Origin: JBDHWG01 sp046328525
GTDB lineage: Bacteria > Chloroflexota > Anaerolineae > Epilineales > JAHCIE01
Direction of reading: 5' to 3'
Assembly: GCA_046328525.1 (NCBI GenBank)
Contig: JAXLWK010000007.1
Coordinates: forward strand, 248,001 to 312,000
Length of the DNA stretch: 64,000 nucleotides
Part shown: in pieces, positions 57,957 through 64,000 of the stretch
How the letters are laid out: every line of letters begins with the position of its first letter
Position numbering within the stretch: the stretch's first letter is position 1
Notes under the pieces: model-generated
Database searches by the model: none
Seen by the model: only the letters and a program-made list of their open reading frames with translations
Told to the model about the DNA's origin: nothing
Made by a program: the position numbers and the translations under genes

Positions 57957-58066
57957 TTATTAAGGAGCTGCTGCTCTAGCCTGCCCTATTTTGGGCAAAA
58001 TTGAGGTACTACAAAACGCACGACAGGGAGGCGAAACGCGCGCAACCTCGGCGCGCGACGCAGCCT

Positions 58067-58825
58067 TCAGGAATCGTGCGCTTCGGGGGCTGGGGCGCGT
58101 GTTCCCTCTGTCACGGGACGTGTCGCAACCTGGGCACGGGGCGACGCGGCGGCCCCCGCTCGCGCCGTGCCTGTCAGCCGTTGGCGCGTCAGCACGATCC
58201 TGTGGCGGATCGGCGGGATGCGCACGAGCAGCAGCAGCGCCAGGATCGCGCCGTACAGCAGCGGGTCGCCCCGCGCGCCGACCTTAGCCTGCCAGGCGAA
58301 GTGCAGCACGGCCAGCACGCCGGCCGCGTACACGAGCCAGTGCAGGCGGACCCAGTTGCGCTTCAGCCGCCGCTGCCAGCCCCGCGTCGAAGTCACGGCC
58401 AGCACCGTCAGAATGAGGAGCGCCGCCAGCCCCGCGACGATGTACGGCTTGTTGAGCAGCGCGTCCTGGAGGATCTGCGACAGGTTGAAGAAGTAGTCCA
58501 GGCCGACGAAGTTGGCGAAGTGCAGAACGGCGTAGAAGAAGGCGTACAGACCCAGGGCGCGCCGCACCGTCAGCGGCTTGCGCCAGCCGAAGACAATGTA
58601 GATCGGCGTCGCCGCCAGGCTCAACCCCAGCAGAATGATGGCCGCCCGCCCGGTGAACGTGTAGAGGGCGCGTATCGGGTCCACGCCCAGGTCGTGCTGC
58701 GTGTAGCGCCACACGATCAGGGCGAGCGGGTACAGCCCGACCAGGTGCGCCAGCAGCCACAGCCAACGGTCGGCGAGCCAGGCGCGGGCCGAGGGTCGCC
58801 CCCGCGCGGCGTGCGATGTCGCCAC
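58067..58825 (-). CDS. msrQ: MsrQ heme-binding membrane subunit
   Basis: 252 aa. Six membrane helices of the ferric-reductase-like fold: FTGRAAIILLGLSLAATPIY, FFYAVLHFANFVGLDYF, RLHWLVYAAGVLAVLHFAW. His residues in AVLHFAN, RLHWLVY and AVLHFAW are the expected heme ligands. Passes electrons from quinones or flavin reductase to MsrP. GTG start 58825 shares a G with the MsrP stop (TAGTG), so the pair is translationally linked. The C-terminus is an unusual Ala/Arg/Pro-rich ~45-residue tail. IS 2 lies 60 bases beyond its end. Confidence 0.9.
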   Translation of the reverse strand: MATSHAARGRPSARAWLADRWLWLLAHLVGLYPLALIVWRYTQHDLGVDPIRALYTFTGRAAIILLGLSLAATPIYIVFGWRKPLTVRRALGLYAFFYAVLHFANFVGLDYFFNLSQILQDALLNKPYIVAGLAALLILTVLAVTSTRGWQRRLKRNWVRLHWLVYAAGVLAVLHFAWQAKVGARGDPLLYGAILALLLLVRIPPIRHRIVLTRQRLTGTARAGAAASPRAQVATRPVTEGTRAPAPEAHDS

Positions 58826-59814
58826 TAATAGTTCTCTTTCAGGTCCATGCCCTGGTACAGCGCGGCGACATCCTTCTCGTAGCCGTTGAACATCAGCGTC
58901 GAGCGCCGCCCCGGCTCGCCGATGCGCCGCTCCGTCGCCTGGGACCAGCGCGGGTGATCCACCTGCGGGTTGACGTTGGCGTAGAACCCGTACTCATTCG
59001 GGTTCGCCGACGCCCACGCCGTGTCCGGCATCGTGTCCGTCAGCTCGATCTTGGCGAGGGACTTGGCGCTCTTGAAGCCGTACTTCCACGGCACGACCAG
59101 GCGGATGGGCGCGCCGTCCTGGTTCGGCAGCGGCTTGCCGTACATCCCGGTGGCCAGGATGGTCAGCGGGTGCATGGCCTCGTCGAGACGCAAGCCCTCG
59201 GTGTACGGCCACGGCAGAATCGGGGCGCGCTGCATCGGCATCTGCTCCGGGCGATACACGGTCACGAACTTGACAAACTTCGCCTGGGGTGTCGGCTCGA
59301 CCATCTTGAGCAGACTCGCCAGCGGGAAGCCGACCCACGGGATCACGAACGACCAGCCCTCTACGCAGCGCAGGCGATAGATGCGCTCCTCGTGCGGGAA
59401 CGTGGCGTAGATATCCTCCATCGAGAACGTGCGCGGCTTCGCCACCATCCCCCCCACTTCCATGTTCCACGGCAGCGGTTGGAAGCCCTTCGCCCGCTCG
59501 GCCACGTCCTCCTTGTTCAGCGAGAACTCATAGAAGTTGTTGTAGTTGGTGACCTGGCTATACGGGTTGACGACGGCCCCCAGCTCGTCCGTCTTCGCGC
59601 TGACGAACGGGTCGGCGTGGGCCAGCTCCGCCGGCAGCTTCATCGAAGGCGGGGGCGGGAGAGGTGTCGGGGTCGGCGGCGACAGGTCCACCAGGGGCGC
59701 GCTGCACGCCGCCAGCGCGAACGCCGCGCCAGCCAGCAGCGCGCCGCGCATGAACTGACGGCGATTGATATACAGGGACTCAGGGGTAATCTCGTCACGC
59801 GGGACTTCGCTCAT
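58825..59814 (-). CDS. msrP: MsrP periplasmic methionine-sulfoxide reductase (molybdopterin)
   Basis: 329 aa from ATG 59814 (MSEVPRDEITPESLYINRRQ), with GGAGGAGGG upstream. Tat signal NRRQFMRGALLAGAAFALAA followed directly by Cys (LAAC), so the protein may be a Tat-exported lipoprotein, and then a Pro/Thr linker. Sulfite-oxidase fold: Mo-coordinating Cys in RLRCVEGWSFVIPWVG, and GAPIRLVVPWKYGFKSAKSL. Repairs oxidised methionine in exported proteins, with electrons from MsrQ. Confidence 0.93.
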   Translation of the reverse strand: MSEVPRDEITPESLYINRRQFMRGALLAGAAFALAACSAPLVDLSPPTPTPLPPPPSMKLPAELAHADPFVSAKTDELGAVVNPYSQVTNYNNFYEFSLNKEDVAERAKGFQPLPWNMEVGGMVAKPRTFSMEDIYATFPHEERIYRLRCVEGWSFVIPWVGFPLASLLKMVEPTPQAKFVKFVTVYRPEQMPMQRAPILPWPYTEGLRLDEAMHPLTILATGMYGKPLPNQDGAPIRLVVPWKYGFKSAKSLAKIELTDTMPDTAWASANPNEYGFYANVNPQVDHPRWSQATERRIGEPGRRSTLMFNGYEKDVAALYQGMDLKENY

Positions 59815-60276
59815 CGCCAACCCTCCTCCGAACTCGCCTCAGCCGAGGCCGACAACTGCATACGTCTCAAGTATAGATACGTGTTCTCCTTGCTACAAGG
59901 ACTTATACCCGCCATTGCTTTCACGCGTATTACGCTTCCCTTAACAACTGGCGCCAAAGCACCGGACCACGAACCTCACGAAAGCCCCGCGAAAGGTGCG
60001 AAAAGGGACGCCGGGTTAAGCCCTTTCGTGTCTTTCGCGGCCTTTCGTGTCCCTTCGTGGTCCACCGCCTCGCCTATGCCGCGTCAATGTCGCTTCACAA
60101 TCCGAGACGTTTGCCCACCCCCAAAAGAAACGGTCTGACACACCTTTTTGCACAATCGTCCCTGGGTTCACGCGATTTTCTCGTTGTCGCCGCATTTTCC
60201 CCATTCTCCGCGTATCGTTCAGGCCTCCTTCACGTCATTTCTTGTGAACAAGTCGCATCACTGAAGAGAGCATCCT
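59815..60276. other. Intergenic region between msrP and the FG-GAP protein
   Basis: 462 bases without a gene. Contains the 100-bp repeat (59964-60063) and leaders of the divergent genes. ATACGTGTTCTCC near 59878 and TTGTGAACAAG near 60242 are AT-richer, but I find no convincing promoter pair. Confidence 0.5.
59964..60063. repeat. 100-bp inverted-repeat element (CGAAAG family), second full copy
   Basis: Outer arms GGACCACGAA and TTCGTGGTCC are perfect complements. Same length and layout as 25455-25554, with sequence differences inside the arms that often preserve pairing. Confidence 0.75.
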
Positions 60277-63042
60277 ATGCGCCCACGCTTGCATCGCGTC
60301 CTGCCCTTGCTCGCCCTCCTGGCCCTCGCCGCCCTCGCCCTCTGCCCACCGCCACCGGCCGCCGCTGCCGCTTCCTCCGCCTTCAAGACCTTCCCCCCCT
60401 CAGGCGGCGATCGCGTCATCCCCCTCCCCGCCGACTTCGACGGCGACGGCGCCGCCGACCTCGCCACCTTCGACCCGGCCACCGGCGTCGTCGCCTTCCT
60501 CCCCTCCACCACCGCCTTCGACGGCCCTCCCCGCGCCATCGCCACCGGCGTCATCGCCGCCGACGCCCAGCCCATCGCCGCCGACTTCGACGGCGACCTC
60601 TCCGACGACCCCGCCGCCGTCTTCTTCAACGGCCGCCGCTGGGTCGCCGCCCTCCACACCTCCCGCGACGGCCTCACCCACTACTATTCCTTCCCCTTCG
60701 GCGCGCCCGCCTTCACCGCCTTCACCGCCGACGTGGACGGCGACGGCCGCGCCGACCCCCTCGTCTACCGCCCGGCCACCGGCGCCCTCTACGCCCTCCT
60801 CTCCTCCCACGGCTTCGCCGCCGACGCCGACAGCCTCTTCGCCGTCTACACCGGCATCCCCAACGGCAAGCCCTTCGTCGTGGACTACGACCAGGGCGTC
60901 GGCGGCAAGAACGACACGCGGGGTGCGTATGGGCGGGGCCGCGACTTCCTCGACGACCTGGCGGTGCTGGGCGAGAACGGCTCGATCTACATCGTGACGT
61001 CGCACTATGGGCTGTACAACGCCATGGCGCGGGTGGACGGGTTCGCCCAGGGCGGCGACACGCCGGTTGTGGGCGACTTCGACGGCGATGGGATCAAGGA
61101 CATCGCGGTGTATCGGCCGGGGGCCGGGGAGAACGGCGGGCAGTTTCGGGCGCTGCTGTCGAGCAGGGACTTCAGCCAGGACCAGATGCTGACGACCGGC
61201 CTGGGGTCGAGCGACGGCGGGGCGGACGATGTGCCGGTGGTGGCGCGCTACGACCTGGACTACAGGGCGGACGTGGGGGTGTATCGGCGCGGAACGGCGG
61301 GCGCTGGGGAGTGGCGGATCGCGTTCAGCGAGGGGAGCCTGAACGTCGCGCCGACAACGTACCCATCGCCGCGCTACGGCATGGCGATGGCCAACTGGGA
61401 CGACAGCCTGAAGACGTGCTACGCCGGCGGGATGGGCGTCGGGGACGTGAACGGCGACGGCCACCCACCCGGCGACGTCATCCCATGTTCCCGCGAGCTG
61501 TACTACGAGGCGAACGGCGTCTCCGAGATGGCGCAGACGATGACGCGGAACGGCGTCACCTACCGCCTGCACCCCTACGCCATGAACGTTGCCTGGGGCA
61601 ACTACCTTGACCCGCGCGCCAACAACCTCATGTTCATGTTCAAGTACACCGGCGCGACGGCCTCGATGACCGACGCCCAGCGCGCCTCGTACCTCAGCTA
61701 CCCGCAGGATGTCCCCGGCAGCATCCAGGTGCAGTTCGACCTCGGCGCGTGCCGCCCCAATAGCGAGGATCACTGCCAGGACCCCGATGGCGGCCGCCGC
61801 CTCGTCCTGACCGACCACTCAGCAATCTGGAAGCGGGCCGCGTTCAAGCAGTGGCTCATCGCCAACCGCCAGGGCCCGGCGCGCGACCCCCGCCGCTGGT
61901 ATACGTTCCTCGTCGGCTCCGAGATGGACTACTACGCCCAGACCAGCCCGGACACCTACGCCCGCATCCTGCGCGACTACACGCGCTTCCTCGCCGAAGT
62001 GCGCGACGAGATCAGGGCGCAGTACGGGATCACCGTCCACCCGACGCTCGTGCTAAGTTCCGCCGCCGTCGGCTGCAACTACAACCCCCAGGCCCGCGAC
62101 CATCTAGACTGCAACTACCGCCACGCCTACACGCCCGGCGAGGACACGTGGCGGCCCACGGCGGCGTACTACATCGCCGTCCTCCAGCGCATGACCCGCC
62201 CGGTGGACATTGACTTCGACGGTGACGGCAACACAACGGGCGACTTCGAGCGCTGGAGCCAGGCCGACGCCGACACCTTCGCCGAGTTCTTCACGTCCTT
62301 CTCCCTGGACCCCTTCCTCAACCACCCCATTGACGGCGACGCCCTCCTCGGCCAGCCGGGCCACCTCGGCGTCGCCGACGTTCAGACGTATGGCGTTGCC
62401 TTCGCCGGCGTCGTCCGCCAGACCGCCGACCGCTTCTACAACCTGCCGGGCTGCTGGAACGCTTCCTCAGGCCAGTACGAGGCGTGCCGCCGGCCGACGG
62501 TGCTGCCTCAGCTTGGCACACACTACTACAGCTGGCCGGGCCAAAGTTGGGTCGGTCTCATATGCCCCACGGAGCCATCCGACCGGGTGTGCGCCGATAC
62601 CGACACGCCGCCCTACGATGACGTGCGCTACACCGTCGTCTACAACGTGGCGCGGCTGACCCAGGCCGCCGTCGCCGACCTGGACCGCACGCCGGGGCAC
62701 GTCGCGGCATGGGCCTACTGGGACGGGGTAGACGCGCAGTACTCCCTCGACCCGGTCTCCCACATGCTCTGGGGCAGCCTGCACGCCTCGGTGGAGCCAA
62801 TCGTGGACTGGGACCCGGTGTGCGACGGTGGCGGCTGCCGCAAGGAGAACGTTCGCCTGACCCCTCTGGGCGAAGTGTACTTTGCCCTCGCCGCCGGCGA
62901 CCCCGATTTCCGGCCCGGCCCGTTCACCTACGTCGGCAACAACGACCCGGTGAGCGGCAAGATCAGCGTATCGTTGACGCGCCCCACGGCGTGGTGGCCG
63001 GCCGCGTCGAACGTCTCGCGCAACAAAAAGCCCAGGGGCTAA
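60277..63042 (+). CDS. Secreted FG-GAP/VCBS-repeat protein with unknown C-terminal domain
   Basis: 921 aa. Signal peptide (RVLPLLALLALAALALCPPP). Residues ~40-380 hold five or more propeller-type units with calcium loops: ADFDGDGAADLATFDPATG, ADVDGDGRADPLVYRPATG, VGDFDGDGIKDIAVYRPGAG, GVGDVNGDGHPPGD. The C-terminal ~500 residues contain WYTFLVGSEMDYYAQTSPDT, a further DFDGDGNTTGDFERWSQ loop and paired cysteines; I do not recognise this part, though its layout suggests a glycosidase- or lectin-like extracellular domain. Codon choice changes sharply near 60910. Its last codons form half of the terminator at 63022-63053. Confidence 0.78.
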   Translation: MRPRLHRVLPLLALLALAALALCPPPPAAAAASSAFKTFPPSGGDRVIPLPADFDGDGAADLATFDPATGVVAFLPSTTAFDGPPRAIATGVIAADAQPIAADFDGDLSDDPAAVFFNGRRWVAALHTSRDGLTHYYSFPFGAPAFTAFTADVDGDGRADPLVYRPATGALYALLSSHGFAADADSLFAVYTGIPNGKPFVVDYDQGVGGKNDTRGAYGRGRDFLDDLAVLGENGSIYIVTSHYGLYNAMARVDGFAQGGDTPVVGDFDGDGIKDIAVYRPGAGENGGQFRALLSSRDFSQDQMLTTGLGSSDGGADDVPVVARYDLDYRADVGVYRRGTAGAGEWRIAFSEGSLNVAPTTYPSPRYGMAMANWDDSLKTCYAGGMGVGDVNGDGHPPGDVIPCSRELYYEANGVSEMAQTMTRNGVTYRLHPYAMNVAWGNYLDPRANNLMFMFKYTGATASMTDAQRASYLSYPQDVPGSIQVQFDLGACRPNSEDHCQDPDGGRRLVLTDHSAIWKRAAFKQWLIANRQGPARDPRRWYTFLVGSEMDYYAQTSPDTYARILRDYTRFLAEVRDEIRAQYGITVHPTLVLSSAAVGCNYNPQARDHLDCNYRHAYTPGEDTWRPTAAYYIAVLQRMTRPVDIDFDGDGNTTGDFERWSQADADTFAEFFTSFSLDPFLNHPIDGDALLGQPGHLGVADVQTYGVAFAGVVRQTADRFYNLPGCWNASSGQYEACRRPTVLPQLGTHYYSWPGQSWVGLICPTEPSDRVCADTDTPPYDDVRYTVVYNVARLTQAAVADLDRTPGHVAAWAYWDGVDAQYSLDPVSHMLWGSLHASVEPIVDWDPVCDGGGCRKENVRLTPLGEVYFALAAGDPDFRPGPFTYVGNNDPVSGKISVSLTRPTAWWPAASNVSRNKKPRG

Positions 63043-63053
63043 CCCCTGGGCTT
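63022..63053 (-). terminator. Bidirectional terminator shared by convergent genes
   Basis: AAGCCCAGGGG-CTAA-CCCCTGGGCTT, 11-bp perfect stem. On the minus strand it is followed by TTTTTG, ideal for the 63092-63391 gene. Its left half encodes the last residues (KPRG-stop) of the plus-strand gene. Confidence 0.85.
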
Positions 63054-63091
63054 CCACCTCTCACACCGCCCCGACTGATGGATGCAGCCAA

Positions 63092-63391
63092 TCAGTACCC
63101 CGTGTAGCCGGGGACGCGCTTGCGCCCGGCGCCGCCGGTGTACGTCGCAATATCGGCCGCCAGCCCCAGGCCAATCCAGAGCCAGGCAAGCCCTTCGATG
63201 CCGCCGGGCGCGATGAGGACATACATCAGAGTGGTCCAGGGTAGGAAGATGATGCCCAACAGCGGCCACACCCAGAAGGCGCCGGGCCAACTACTGAACG
63301 TCACCTGCCAGCGCGCAGGCTGAATGAGCCACCATAGGATATCGAGAGCACGTGGACCGAGAACGACGAGGATCAAGAACGCGCAACACAT
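63092..63391 (-). CDS. Small membrane protein, unknown (99 aa)
   Basis: ATG 63391 (MCCAFLILVVLGPRALDILW), with GGGAGG upstream. Three hydrophobic segments with short conserved-looking stretches: LLGIIFLPWTTLMYVLIAPG and GLAWLWIGLGLAADIATYTG, and a Tyr/Arg-rich C-terminus RVPGYTGY. Proteins of this type occur in many Actinobacteria and Chloroflexota without known function. Confidence 0.75.
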   Translation of the reverse strand: MCCAFLILVVLGPRALDILWWLIQPARWQVTFSSWPGAFWVWPLLGIIFLPWTTLMYVLIAPGGIEGLAWLWIGLGLAADIATYTGGAGRKRVPGYTGY

Positions 63392-63647
63392 AGCCAGCCT
63401 CCCTTCAAGGCGCCCAGAGTGATGAAGACGCACGAACCGACGCTGAGTGAGGTAGGCAGCGCCCCGAATGGGCCGGCAGCCTCAGCGGGTTGTCATGGGC
63501 GCATTATACACGCACGAGTCGGGAATGCAAACAGGGCGCAGACCCCGCGTGGACCGCATAGTCTGTACAAAGCCGTCATAATGTGGCATACTGCCTGCAA
63601 ACGACGGCGGACAATCACTTTTCGGAATTGGTGGGAGGTTTCCGACA

Positions 63648-64000
63648 ATGCCAGACTGGGCCTACGATCTGCCGACCTGGCAGCTCGGCGCAGCCATCCT
63701 GATCTTCTTTGAGGTCGCGGGTCTCGGCGGCCTGTGGCTCACGCGGCGATTCATCTTGCCACATCTCAAGATGGTAGACGGCAACAACGACGCCGTCAGC
63801 GGAACCGTCCAGGCCATCGGCGTCTTCTACGCCATCACCGTCGGCCTCATCGCCGCTGGCGCCTACTCCAACTATCAAAACGTCGGCAGCATTGCCACCC
63901 AGGAAGCTGCGAGCATCGCCAAGCTCTACCGCGATGTGAGAGACTACCCGGACCCGCCGAAGTCCATGCTCCAGGATGGTCTGAAGAGATACACGGAGTT
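63648..64000 (+). CDS. DUF4239 (bestrophin-like) membrane protein, N-terminal part, cut by window edge
   Basis: My translation from ATG 63648 begins MPDWAYDLPTWQLGAAILIF, continues LTRRFILPHLKMVDGNNDAV, GTVQAIGVFYAITVGLIAAG and then QEAASIAKLYRDVRDYPDPP. This is the start of DUF4239, with the H-x-x-x-N-D/V-G pattern and the paired helices. GGGAGG lies ten bases upstream. About 117 codons are present. The function is unknown; a distant relation to bestrophin channels has been proposed for the family. Confidence 0.8.
   Translation, partial: MPDWAYDLPTWQLGAAILIFFEVAGLGGLWLTRRFILPHLKMVDGNNDAVSGTVQAIGVFYAITVGLIAAGAYSNYQNVGSIATQEAASIAKLYRDVRDYPDPPKSMLQDGLKRYTE

Larger units (their letters stand above)
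55568..58006. mobile_element. Insertion sequence 2 with 61-bp perfect terminal repeats, interrupted by IS 3
   Basis: Left terminal repeat 55568-55628 begins CCTCAATTTTGCCCAAAATA. The right one is its exact complement over all 61 bases once IS 3 and one target copy are removed (57060-57077 plus 57964-58006). Flanking direct repeats TACTA (55563-55567, 58007-58011). Without IS 3 the element is 1553 bp, in the size range of IS1380/IS1634/IS4-type elements; family not settled. Its transposase gene is decayed. Confidence 0.85.

Noticed and set aside
60400..61818. 472-codon minus-strand frame opposite the FG-GAP gene
   Set aside because: Complement of C-ending codons gives a Gly/Val/Glu-rich string with no fold signature.
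1..64000. tRNA, rRNA, CRISPR arrays and replication origins
   Set aside because: Looked for T-arm GGTTCGAAT-like motifs, conserved rRNA blocks, regularly spaced repeats and DnaA-box clusters; none was seen by eye. A covariance-model search would be decisive.

Overview
The window is GC-rich (roughly two thirds G+C by eye), with tightly packed genes, ATGA start/stop overlaps and good Shine-Dalgarno sites. The gene content fits a free-living, aerobic bacterium of the Chloroflexota (Anaerolineae/Ardenticatenia-like). This rests on large secreted subtilases carrying a [YF][LM]PL-type tail motif, a B-type (ba3) oxidase with its tiny subunit IIa, BTAD-AAA regulators, DUF4331/NicO genes and many 80-120 bp inverted-repeat elements. 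The phylum is an inference; there is no rRNA or other marker gene here.

Layout. 1-329: start of an acyl-CoA synthetase running off the left edge. 430-5825 (minus): four-gene cluster DUF4331 / TPR protein / His-rich NicO metal permease / unknown. 6124-9399: large SARP/BTAD-AAA regulator. 9612-10397: enoyl-CoA hydratase/isomerase. 10548-25337 (plus): metallophosphoesterase, MFS permease and three secreted subtilases, the second and third being paralogues. 25576-30381: lipoprotein, VOC/GNAT/FMN-reductase operon, CPBP protease, ornithine cyclodeaminase-like protein. 30454-31794: glnA with a near-consensus promoter and terminator. 31893-38631: small membrane proteins, a rhodanese with an in-frame UGA, an M14-like deacylase, an S9 peptidase-like protein and a GT-C type membrane protein with a repeat element inside its reading frame. 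38826-40961: DUF4386 protein, remnants, and a C_GCAxxG_C_C protein that also has an in-frame UGA. 40993-50450 (minus): respiratory block of cytochrome b/ferredoxin/FlpD fusion, ba3 oxidase, two SCO copper chaperones, a pseudo-receiver and a two-component system. 50693-54381 (plus): SulP-rhodanese fusion, GlpX-like phosphatase, cytochrome c lipoprotein. 54473-58012: one dispersed repeat split by two insertion sequences, one of which carries a third nested in its terminal repeat. 58067-59814: msrPQ. 60277-64000: FG-GAP-type secreted protein, small membrane protein, start of a DUF4239 protein.

Most interesting result: two genes 7.5 kb apart (32532-33077 minus and 40110-40961 plus) read as full-length proteins only if one internal UGA is decoded. 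In both, UGA lies where the family (or, in the second protein, its own duplicated domain) has cysteine. In both, a hairpin with GU in its apical loop follows, with the loop starting at the 22nd base after UGA. These are strong candidates for selenoproteins that automatic calling would truncate.

Functional picture: an aerobic heterotroph with a high-affinity B-type oxidase and dedicated copper delivery, periplasmic methionine-sulfoxide repair, several thiol/selenol redox proteins and strong extracellular proteolysis. No tRNA, rRNA, CRISPR array or replication origin was recognised by eye.
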